DNA of 9,369 bases from Bog-473 sp035534235 (GTDB taxonomy: Bacteria > Actinomycetota > Acidimicrobiia > Acidimicrobiales > RAAP-2), in contig DATLSH010000065.1 of the NCBI GenBank assembly GCA_035534235.1, positions 1-9,369 on the forward strand, read 5' to 3'. Made by a program: the position numbers and the translations under genes. How positions within the stretch are numbered: the first letter of the stretch is position 1; each line of letters opens with the position of its first letter. Positions 1 to 5,080 of this stretch are shown one piece after another. The notes beneath the pieces are model-generated. The model was not told the origin of the DNA, did no database searches, and was given only the letters and a program-made list of their open reading frames with translations.

Positions 1-28
1 TGATGTGGGATGTTCAGTCGGTCAGTCG

Positions 29-451
29 TCACTCTCCTTCGTCGTCGCCGAGGAGCCATCTCTCCTCGGGCAGCACGCGCTCGGTCCAGGACTGCGGGTT
101 CCACAGCTCGATCCGGTCGATGGCACCGTGGACGAGCACGTCGCTCTCCAGCCCGGCAAACGCACGCAGGTGGGCGGGTATCGCCATGCGGCCCTGTCGG
201 TCGATCTCCACCTCGTGCGAGCTCGATGCCCACAACCGCGCCCGGTTCCGGTCCGCTCTCCCCGACTCGGCCCGTTCCTGCATGACCGCCATCTGGCGCT
301 CGAACTCCCCGTGTGTCCACAGGGCGAGGCAGCCCTCGGAGTGCTGGGTCAGGAACCCTCCCCGCTGGAACGGCTCGCGGAACTTGACGGGCAGGATGAC
401 CCTGCCCTTGACGTCGAGCGAGTGCTCGTATCTCCCTACTAGTCCTCCCAC
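29..451 (-). CDS. mraZ: Transcriptional regulator MraZ
   Basis: This 140-residue protein is a DNA-binding regulator that heads the division and cell-wall (dcw) cluster and, in studied bacteria, represses its own operon. Seen: two SpoVT/AbrB-like halves, each with the family signature: GRYEHSLDVKGRVILP near residues 6-21 (DxKGR at 13-17) and EIDRQGRMAIP near 82-92 (DRQGR at 84-88). The length matches the usual 140-150 residues. The start is GTG at 451, with GGGAG at 465-461 as a likely ribosome site. The family normally begins a few residues before GRYEH, so GTG fits and no other in-frame start is closer. The stop is TGA at 31-29. The remaining 28 bases of the window show no rsmH start, which should lie beyond the left edge. 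A good promoter sits at 518-546. The identity is firm; the autoregulatory role is known for the family and inferred here. Confidence 0.96.
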   Translation of the reverse strand: MGGLVGRYEHSLDVKGRVILPVKFREPFQRGGFLTQHSEGCLALWTHGEFERQMAVMQERAESGRADRNRARLWASSSHEVEIDRQGRMAIPAHLRAFAGLESDVLVHGAIDRIELWNPQSWTERVLPEERWLLGDDEGE

Positions 452-467
452 TGGCCTGCTCTCCCAC
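445..467 (-). promoter_or_regulatory. Direct repeat GTGGGAG over the ribosome site and start of mraZ
   Basis: GTGGGAG occurs at 467-461 and again at 451-445, nine bases apart, and a third GGGAG follows at 436-432. The first copy supplies the likely Shine-Dalgarno sequence and the second contains the GTG start codon. MraZ of E. coli is known to bind tandem GTGGG-type boxes upstream of its own gene. The 16-base period here differs from the 10-base period of the E. coli boxes, so calling this a MraZ operator is only a suggestion. Confidence 0.3.
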
Positions 468-468
468 G

Positions 469-556
469 ACGCCCCCTGAACCGCGTCCTCGAACGCCCCT
501 TCGCGCCACCTGTCGCCATATTACGCCCTTTTGCTCCCCTAAGCAACCATACGCCC
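469..556 (-). repeat. Four GGGCGT repeats across the mraZ promoter and leader
   Basis: The minus strand carries GGGCGT four times in 88 bases: 556-551, 528-523, 498-493 and 474-469. All are in the same orientation and all but the second extend to GGGGCGT. One copy is upstream of the -35, one overlaps the first base of the -10, and two lie in the leader. Start-to-start spacings are 24, 30 and 28 bases. By eye the hexamer also occurs about a dozen times elsewhere in the 9.4 kb, so single copies mean little, but the cluster is dense. It could be an operator array for MraZ or another regulator, or chance in a GC-rich leader. Confidence 0.4.
518..546 (-). promoter_or_regulatory. Probable sigma-70-type promoter of mraZ
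   Basis: Read on the minus strand, TTGCTT (546-541) is followed by exactly 17 bases and then TAATAT (523-518). The -10 is close to consensus and the -35 keeps TTG. This is the only AT-rich patch in a GC-rich gap. Transcription would start near 511-513 and leave a leader of about 60 bases before the GTG start of mraZ at 451. The hexamers and spacing are seen; activity is inferred. Confidence 0.62.
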
Positions 557-618
557 CCCCATGACTCCCATGAGCCCGAAGTCCGGGTCGCTGGCGGCCA
601 AACGCCGCCCCGGTGGCG

Positions 619-650
619 CCCGGGAGGCCGGCCGCCCCCTCCTTCCCGGG
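619..650. terminator. Inverted repeat downstream of the alpha/beta hydrolase
   Basis: CCCGGGA (619-625) and TCCCGGG (644-650) form a perfect 7-bp stem with an 18-base GC-rich loop. It lies about 156 bases past the hydrolase stop and upstream of the mraZ promoter, where a terminator would separate the two units. No T-run follows on either strand, so it may be an incidental palindrome in GC-rich DNA. Confidence 0.22.
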
Positions 651-805
651 ACCTTTAACGGCGGGGCCACCAGAGCCGGCGACACCAGCGCCTGCGCTGC
701 GGCACCAGGGGGGTTCGGTGAGCCTCCGGCCAGGGCGTCAGGTGGCGCGCCCGCGTGGAGCGCGTGCCCAACGGACCCGAGGTCCGCCGGAACTGTCGCT
801 GCGGA

Positions 806-1603
806 TCAGGGAAGGTCGGGAGGTGCCGGGGCCAGGGCCACCGGCGATCCGGGATTGAGCACGTGGGTGTCGAGGAACAGCGCGAGGATCCCCGCACATT
901 GCCGGCCGAACTCAGGGAGCAGGTCGAAAGCGTGCGGGACCCCGTCGAAGATGTGGATCTCGGCAGTCACTCCCCCCGCCATCAGGGCCTGGTACATCTT
1001 CAGGCTCTCGCCCCAGTGGACGAGCTCGTCGCGGTTGCCGGTGATCAGCAGCGTCGGGGGGAAGCTGGGGCCGGCGAGGTTCAGCGGGCTCATGGACGCC
1101 AAGCGGGCCTCCGAAACGTCATCGCCGAGAAGGAAGGCCATCCCTTGCGGTGCCCCCTTGGCACGGGCGTCATCACCCAGGAAGTCCACCGGCGCGTAGA
1201 ACGCGACCGCGGCGGCCAATGGGAACTGGCCCGAGGCGGCCGCCAGCAGCGCCAGACATCCGCCCGCTGAATGTCCCGACACCACAATTTTGGCCGGGTC
1301 CACCCCGAGCGATTGCGCCTGGCGGTACAGGTACGCCAGACCGGCATGGACATCGTCGATCTGTGCCGGCCACCGGGCCTCACCGGCCAACCGGTACTCG
1401 CAGGCCACACTGGTATACCCGATCTGGCCCAGAGCGATGGCATAACCGCGCAGCTGCCGCCGATCGCCACGGGCGAAGCTGCCACCGTGGATCAGGAAGA
1501 TGCCGGACCCGTTGGGCGACGGCGGCCGGTAGAGGTCGGCGCGGAGCGGGCGTCCGCCGGCCTCTCCCACGACGACCGTCTCCTCGTCCACCCGGTCCGA
1601 CAT
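806..1603 (-). CDS. Alpha/beta hydrolase, HSL-type esterase/lipase
   Basis: This 265-residue protein is a probable cytosolic serine carboxylesterase acting on small acyl esters; the true substrate is unknown. Seen: the oxyanion-hole motif LIHGGSF (HGG at 39-41), the nucleophile elbow SGHSAGG with Ser112, the acid in TGNRDELV (Asp192) and the base in GVPHAF (His224). This is the complete triad in the order and spacing of the hormone-sensitive-lipase / BD-FAE branch. No signal peptide or membrane segment is visible. I chose the ATG at 1603 because AAGAGGAG lies 5-6 bases upstream; the frame stays open 16 codons further, but those residues look unlike the family. It follows the lipoate-family gene after a 75-base gap containing a hairpin, so it may have its own promoter, although none is obvious. 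The C-terminal 15 residues are Pro/Ala-rich and probably disordered. Fold and catalysis are firm; specificity is not. Confidence 0.88.
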   Translation of the reverse strand: MSDRVDEETVVVGEAGGRPLRADLYRPPSPNGSGIFLIHGGSFARGDRRQLRGYAIALGQIGYTSVACEYRLAGEARWPAQIDDVHAGLAYLYRQAQSLGVDPAKIVVSGHSAGGCLALLAAASGQFPLAAAVAFYAPVDFLGDDARAKGAPQGMAFLLGDDVSEARLASMSPLNLAGPSFPPTLLITGNRDELVHWGESLKMYQALMAGGVTAEIHIFDGVPHAFDLLPEFGRQCAGILALFLDTHVLNPGSPVALAPAPPDLP

Positions 1604-1652
1604 GCGCACTCCTCTTGGCTGAAGGAAACGGCCTGCCCGATGACCCACCAAA

Positions 1653-1670
1653 GGGCCGGCGGGCCGGCCC
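1653..1670 (-). terminator. GC-rich hairpin ending the DUF3040-to-lipoate operon
   Basis: On the minus strand, eight bases after the stop codon of the lipoate-family gene, GGGCCGGC and GCCGGCCC form a perfect palindromic stem. It is realistically 7 bp with a 4-base loop. CACC and GGTG flanks can extend it after a short interruption. Only three Ts follow (1652-1650). GC-rich actinobacterial terminators often lack a long U-tract, so this is a plausible intrinsic terminator, but the termination itself is inferred. Confidence 0.45.
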
Positions 1671-1678
1671 GGGTGAAT

Positions 1679-2344
1679 CTAACCCTGGGAGGAGAAGGAC
1701 GACAGGAGGGCGTCGCGCAACACGCCCAGCCCCGGCAGGTCGGGGATCAGGTCGGCCACGCCGACGACGGTCGGGGTGAGCTCGCGCACCAGTCCGGCTC
1801 GTATGGAGTCGCCCAGGTCCATCAGGTCGGCCAGTGGTACCGGGTCCCAATGGGCATAGGCGCAGGAGGAGAACAGTGCTCCTTCCCGGCCGCGCCATTG
1901 CGACAGCCCCGTGACCTTGCAACCGCGGCGGAACACCTCGCCGGGGCCCCGGCCGGCGAAGCAGACCAGCTCACCGAGCTCGCCGGGAACCGAGCGTCCC
2001 GTATGTACTTCCAGTTCGTCGATTCCGAAAGCGGCCAAGGCGTCGCGCCACCACTCGCCCACCCAGGTTGCCGCGGCCGCGACATCGCCCAGCCAAAGAT
2101 GATCGTCACGCGGGATCCAGGCATCGATCCACAGGTGATCGCCTGGCTGCAGAAGGACCGACCCTCCCCCGCCCCGTCGGCGCACCACCTCCACTCCCCG
2201 GTCCTGCACCCTCTGCCGGTCCACCAATTCGGCTCGCTGCGTGCTGCCCAGGACCAGCGTGGGCCGCTCCACCTCCCGGGCGACCGCCAGGCGAACGGGT
2301 TCGGTGCGGAACTGCTCGACGTCGAAGTGCGGACAGGGGGTCAA
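1679..2344 (-). CDS. Lipoate-protein ligase / octanoyltransferase family protein (LplA/LipM-like)
   Basis: This 221-residue protein has a biotin/lipoate-ligase catalytic fold and probably attaches or transfers an octanoyl or lipoyl group onto lipoyl-domain lysines. Seen: PTLVLGSTQ (28-36), the glycine-rich substrate loop VVRRRGGGGSVLLQPGD (53-69) and the lysine motif CKVTGLSQWR with Lys143, equivalent to KxxGxxQ in LplA/LipM. A Cys at 128 in ELVCFAG sits where I recall the acyl-accepting cysteine of LipM, so transferase activity is possible; LplA ligases lack it. The protein lacks the usual N-terminal helix with a MAxDE-type motif, making it shorter than typical members. The only early start is TTG at 2344, three bases after the HNH stop codon and in the same frame, without a clear Shine-Dalgarno sequence. 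It is probably translated by coupling. No lipA or lipoyl-domain gene is in view. Family membership is fairly sure; ligase versus transferase is open. Confidence 0.78.
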   Translation of the reverse strand: MTPCPHFDVEQFRTEPVRLAVAREVERPTLVLGSTQRAELVDRQRVQDRGVEVVRRRGGGGSVLLQPGDHLWIDAWIPRDDHLWLGDVAAAATWVGEWWRDALAAFGIDELEVHTGRSVPGELGELVCFAGRGPGEVFRRGCKVTGLSQWRGREGALFSSCAYAHWDPVPLADLMDLGDSIRAGLVRELTPTVVGVADLIPDLPGLGVLRDALLSSFSSQG

Positions 2345-2347
2345 CTC

Positions 2348-2854
2348 TCAGGATGCTGCGGCCAGGTACGGCTCCCACAAGGGATCCACATCCGAGAGGT
2401 GGCGGAGCCGCCAGAGGTGGCCGTCGGGTGGAGCCGGCTTGACCCGCAGCGTCCATCCCAGTTCGGACAGGAGCTGATCGGCCTTGACCAGGTTGTGCCG
2501 CTTGCACGCCGCCACCACATTGGACCAGTCGTGCGTCCCACCACGGCTGCGCGGGATCACATGATCGATCGTGTCGGCCGGAGCGGAGCAGTACACGCAA
2601 AGGCCACCGTCCCGGCGGAGGACCGACCGCCGGGTCACCGGAGGGATGCGGGCCCAGCGGGGAATGCGGACCATATGGGCCAGCCGGACGATGGAGGGAA
2701 CCTCAACCTGGATCGAAGTCGAATGGAAGACCGCGCAGTCCTCGCGAAAGGCGACCGCTTCGGCCCGCCCCGCCAGGACCAGGACGACGGCACGGCGATC
2801 CGAGACGAGGGCCAGCGGCTCGTAGGTCGCATTGAGGAGGAGCACCCGCTCCAT
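2348..2854 (-). CDS. HNH endonuclease-fold protein (actinobacterial stand-alone type)
   Basis: This 168-residue protein has an N-terminal domain of about 70 residues beginning MERVLLLNATYEPLALVS and a C-terminal HNH/zinc domain. Seen: CVYC (Cys86, Cys89), the DH of the beta-beta-alpha-metal fold in TIDHVIPRSRGG (Asp97, His98), Asn112, and ACKRHN (Cys117, His120, Asn121). A complete set of zinc and catalytic residues is therefore present. Proteins with this start and an HNH tail are widespread as single-copy genes in actinobacteria and cyanobacteria, usually annotated only as HNH endonuclease. I know of no established role and see no restriction or defence partner here. The start is ATG at 2854: the open frame runs 29 codons further, but the family signature begins at this Met. 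No strong ribosome site is visible. It lies 13 bases after the 94-aa gene and its TGA is in frame with the lipoate-family gene that follows. Confidence 0.86.
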   Translation of the reverse strand: MERVLLLNATYEPLALVSDRRAVVLVLAGRAEAVAFREDCAVFHSTSIQVEVPSIVRLAHMVRIPRWARIPPVTRRSVLRRDGGLCVYCSAPADTIDHVIPRSRGGTHDWSNVVAACKRHNLVKADQLLSELGWTLRVKPAPPDGHLWRLRHLSDVDPLWEPYLAAAS

Positions 2855-2867
2855 AACGAAGGAGAGG

Positions 2868-3152
2868 CTACCCGCGGCGGCGGCGCGTCCTCCGACACCA
2901 TTGGAGGTAGGACCGCACGTCGGCGCTGGACGGCACCTCATCCCACCCGGTGCCCCCGAGGGCTGTCACCAGGCGGAACCGCCAGTACTCCTCCCCGGGC
3001 ACCGGAAGGAAGGGCGGCCGGCGCCACCACCCGGGCCGGGCGAGGCGGGCCAGCGCACCCAGTGCAGCCCACCACAGCGCCGGGTGTGGCACCACCGCTT
3101 GCAGGACCACCGCGGCGTGGCGGCCCCAGTGGTGCCGGCCGGCGGTACTCAT
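2868..3152 (-). CDS. Small protein of unknown function, coupled to the ROK kinase
   Basis: This 94-residue protein is not one I can assign to a named family. Its start ATG (3152-3150) overlaps the ROK stop TGA in an ATGA junction, the classic sign of translational coupling, so it is likely made with the kinase. Seen: an Ala/Val/Leu-rich helical stretch at about residues 11-35 with tryptophans, interrupted by Pro and His and too irregular for a confident membrane segment; then ARPGWWRRPPFLPVPGEEYW, an aromatic and Pro-rich core; then WRFRLVTALGG; and a C-terminal DVRSYLQWCRRTRRRRG with a strongly basic end. The regular pattern of W, P, Y and R residues looks like a conserved protein rather than a random frame. 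It could be a peripheral membrane or nucleic-acid-contacting accessory protein, but no function is supported. A longer reading from upstream overlaps the kinase and is rejected. Confidence 0.66.
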   Translation of the reverse strand: MSTAGRHHWGRHAAVVLQAVVPHPALWWAALGALARLARPGWWRRPPFLPVPGEEYWRFRLVTALGGTGWDEVPSSADVRSYLQWCRRTRRRRG

Positions 3153-4069
3153 CTGGTCGACCCGATTCCCCGCCATCCCACCCGGGCGGCCCCAATCAGG
3201 GGGCCGCGGTCCCCCAGCCCTCCCGGCACCACTCTGGCCCCTCGGGCGAATTCCAGCCGGCACCGCAGATCGACCTCCCGCTGCGCGGCCTTGAAGAACG
3301 GCTCGCCGAACCCCAGGGCCACCGAGCCCCCGATCACCGCCAAGGGCAGATCGAGCAGGTTCACGGTGGAGGCCACGGCCCGACCGACCAGGGTCCCCGT
3401 CCGCTCCACCACCTCAGGCGGCGCCAACTCGGCCGGTTGGCCCGTCATGTCAGCCAACGAGGTACCCGAAGCCTCGGCTTCCAGGCATCCATGGCTGCCG
3501 CAGCCGCAAGGCCGCCCTTCGGGCACCACCACCATGTGGCCGATGTGCCCGGCGTTCCCCAGCCTGCCTTGGAGCAGCCTCCCGTCGATCACCACGCCGC
3601 CACCCACCCCGGTCGACACCACCATGGCGATGAAGTCCCGCTCGCCGGCTGCCGCCCCGATCCACCCCTCGGCCAGCGCCAGTGCCTTGGCGTCGTTGTC
3701 GACAAAGGTGGGCAGGCCGGTCAGGTCGCCCAACCGGGCCCGCAGGGGGAACTTCCGCCAGCCGGGGATGTTCAGCGGCGACACCTCCTCACCTCCGGCG
3801 CCCATCGGACCCCCGCACCCGACCCCGCAGACCACGATCCGGTCTCCGCCCGGTGCCCGCGACCGCACCCGATCGACCAGACCGGCCAGGGTCCTCCATG
3901 TGAGCTCGCCCTCTCCTCCGCCACCCGGGACACCGCCGCCGCCGCCAGCGCCAAGACCACTCGACCCGGTCGGAACCTGCTCCCTGTGCCGAAGGGCACC
4001 AGTGGAATCGACCAGCCCAGCGGCCATTTTTGTGCCACCGATGTCCACGGCGAGCGCCAGATCCGTCAC
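3149..4069 (-). CDS. ROK-family sugar kinase (glucokinase-like)
   Basis: This 306-residue protein probably phosphorylates glucose or a related hexose or amino sugar with ATP in the cytosol. Seen: the phosphate-binding motif VDIGGTK (8-14), the catalytic aspartate in FVDNDAKA (Asp126), the second ATP motif STGVGGGVV (152-160), and the ROK zinc centre formed by His178 and CGCGSHGC (Cys188, Cys190, Cys195) followed by LE. No N-terminal helix-turn-helix is present, so it is a kinase and not a NagC/XylR-type repressor. Two oddities: the usual GExGH motif reads GHIGH (His175 in place of the sugar-contacting Glu), and residues 38-54 are a Gly-rich insert. The start is GTG at 4069, directly before the family's opening beta strand; no good ribosome site is seen. 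It follows DUF3040 by 40 bases and overlaps the next gene by four. The sugar cannot be told from sequence. Confidence 0.88.
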   Translation of the reverse strand: MTDLALAVDIGGTKMAAGLVDSTGALRHREQVPTGSSGLGAGGGGGVPGGGGEGELTWRTLAGLVDRVRSRAPGGDRIVVCGVGCGGPMGAGGEEVSPLNIPGWRKFPLRARLGDLTGLPTFVDNDAKALALAEGWIGAAAGERDFIAMVVSTGVGGGVVIDGRLLQGRLGNAGHIGHMVVVPEGRPCGCGSHGCLEAEASGTSLADMTGQPAELAPPEVVERTGTLVGRAVASTVNLLDLPLAVIGGSVALGFGEPFFKAAQREVDLRCRLEFARGARVVPGGLGDRGPLIGAARVGWRGIGSTR

Positions 4070-4109
4070 GGGGAGCGGTGGTCGAGCGGCGGGAGAACCC
4101 GCAGACGGC

Positions 4110-4514
4110 TCAGTTCTCGCGCCGGTGGAACCGGGAGCGGAACCAGTCGCGGGCCTCGGTCACTGCTCCCTCAATGCCGCTGCTGGCGGCCGCTGCCTTC
4201 GACTGCTCCCCGTCCCTCGGGCGCGTCAGGTCGTGCCAGCCGGCCCGACCCATGCGGCGCAGGTTGCGCTCGAACCAGACGGCGGAGGCGAACATGATGA
4301 CCACCCCCAGGAAGCCGGCCACCACGGAACTGCTGTAGAAGACCACCAGGATGACCACGCCGACGATGAAGGTCACAGCGGCCCACTTGCAGTAGCGGCC
4401 GGCGTGCCGGTACACGGACTCCGACCGCACGCGCTCGGCGAACTCGGGGTCCTGGCGTACCAGGGACTCCTCCAGCTCAGCCAGTATTCGCTGCTCATGG
4501 TCGGAAAGTGGCAT
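4110..4514 (-). CDS. DUF3040 small membrane protein
   Basis: This 134-residue protein has the DUF3040 hallmark at its start, MPLSDHEQRILAELEESL, followed by two closely spaced membrane segments (about 43-60 and 63-81) and a basic, soluble C-terminal tail. The topology would be a hairpin with both ends in the cytosol. DUF3040 proteins are actinobacterial and of unknown biochemical function; the M. tuberculosis member Rv2169c lies near mraZ, which fits an association with the cell envelope or division region. I chose the ATG at 4514 because the family begins with MPLSDHEQ; an in-frame GTG two codons upstream is also possible. GGGG about ten bases before the ATG is a weak ribosome site. It is the first gene of the probable operon leading through the ROK kinase. 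The family call is firm; the role is unknown. Confidence 0.9.
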   Translation of the reverse strand: MPLSDHEQRILAELEESLVRQDPEFAERVRSESVYRHAGRYCKWAAVTFIVGVVILVVFYSSSVVAGFLGVVIMFASAVWFERNLRRMGRAGWHDLTRPRDGEQSKAAAASSGIEGAVTEARDWFRSRFHRREN

Positions 4515-4556
4515 CAGCACCAGCCCCGTGTCATAGGCGCGTCCATGCGCCCTTCA

Positions 4557-4585
4557 TGTTTGCACGCTAGCCGGGCACAGACAAC
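4557..4585 (-). promoter_or_regulatory. Weak promoter candidate for the DUF3040 operon
   Basis: On the minus strand TTGTCT is followed 17 bases later by AAACAT, about 43 bases before the ATG at 4514. The -35 is reasonable and the -10 is poor. A different weak -10 (TATGAC) lies closer to the gene. The 242-base gap (4515-4756) is where a promoter for the operon would be expected, but this call rests on hexamer likeness alone. Confidence 0.22.
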
Positions 4586-4682
4586 GCGCTCATGCCCCCG
4601 CGCTACCCCGTGCCTGGCGCCTCTCACCATCCGCCAGCTTAGGTCCGACCCGGGCCGGCTGGCACGCGGTCCCGTGCCGAAT

Positions 4683-4703
4683 CCCCGGGCACCCGACCCG
4701 GGG
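4683..4703 (-). terminator. Hairpin downstream of the LapA-domain gene
   Basis: CCCCGGG (4683-4689) and CCCGGGG (4697-4703) form a perfect 7-bp stem with a 7-base loop, 53 bases past the stop of the LapA-domain gene and before the DUF3040 promoter region. There is no T-run on the minus strand. It could terminate the short LapA transcript, which is an inference. Confidence 0.35.
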
Positions 4704-4756
4704 TCCGCTCAGCCCCGCCGAGCGATCCTCCAGACGCCCCAGGACCCGAACCCCCG

Positions 4757-5008
4757 CTAAAGGTCGGGTGGGCGCCGGCGACGAGCCAAGGTGGCGATGG
4801 ACGCTCCGAGGAGCCCAGAAATCGCGATGACGACGATCAACGGCGCCCGGGACTGGGTGACCCAGAATTCAATGGAGACGTGACGGAGGTTGCCCAGGGC
4901 GAACCACACCAGCAGGATCCCCGCCACACCCATGACGACGAGGCGGGCTTCCCGCCTGCGGCCCACCGCTCGGCCCGTCGGCTCCTTCGGACTCGCTTCC
5001 CTGGCCAT
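4757..5008 (-). CDS. LapA-domain (DUF1049) small membrane protein
   Basis: This 83-residue protein has a basic N-terminus (RRREAR), a first membrane segment at about 22-40, a short polar linker HVSIEFWVTQSRAPL typical of LapA/DUF1049 domains (aromatic and Val-rich, followed by a Pro-containing turn), a second membrane segment at about 56-75 and a basic RRRRPP end. The family's best-known member, E. coli LapA (YciS), works with LapB in control of lipopolysaccharide synthesis; in Gram-positive actinobacteria the role is unknown and no LPS link should be assumed. I chose the ATG at 5008: the frame continues far upstream but runs antisense to the acyl-CoA synthetase gene and shows no family likeness. 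The ribosome site is weak. The gene diverges from the acyl-CoA synthetase across 72 bases and appears to be a single-gene unit. Confidence 0.82.
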   Translation of the reverse strand: MAREASPKEPTGRAVGRRREARLVVMGVAGILLVWFALGNLRHVSIEFWVTQSRAPLIVVIAISGLLGASIATLARRRRPPDL

Positions 5009-5028
5009 GATGGGCCATTCTGACCCTT

Positions 5029-5042
5029 CGGGAACGGTCCCG
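5029..5042. promoter_or_regulatory. Small inverted repeat in the divergent intergenic region
   Basis: CGGGA-ACGG-TCCCG is a perfect 5-bp inverted repeat with a 4-base centre, lying between the divergent LapA-domain and acyl-CoA synthetase starts. It could be an operator or a minor hairpin. I could not identify a convincing -35/-10 pair in the 72-base gap, so both genes' promoters remain unlocated. Confidence 0.2.
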
Positions 5043-5080
5043 CCGGCCAACTGGGGAGAAGGGTTCGAAGAGGAGAGGCT

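Larger units (their letters stand above)
452..805. other. 354-base intergenic region between the hydrolase and mraZ
   Basis: This is the only stretch over 300 bases without a gene. The part next to mraZ (452-556) holds the promoter, leader and repeats listed separately. The rest (557-805) is GC-rich. I see no coding region with recognisable protein character, because the open frames there are low-complexity Arg/Pro/Gly readings. An inverted repeat lies at 619-650 and no RNA gene is recognisable. Confidence 0.6.

Noticed and set aside
2348..2854. HNH protein as the core of a defence or mobile system
   Set aside because: No methyltransferase, helicase, integrase, toxin partner or intron is nearby. 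The neighbours are metabolic, and this HNH type is a common chromosomal single gene in actinobacteria.
1271..4297. A 1008-codon open frame on the plus strand
   Set aside because: It runs antisense to five well-supported minus-strand genes (lipoate-family, HNH, 94-aa, ROK and DUF3040) and part of the esterase. Its product is Pro/Arg/Gly/His-rich with no recognisable domain. Long antisense open frames are expected in GC-rich coding DNA.
2832..4760. A 642-codon plus-strand frame across the ROK and DUF3040 genes
   Set aside because: It is a Pro/Arg/Ser-rich shadow frame opposite genes with clear motifs, with no start context and no domain.
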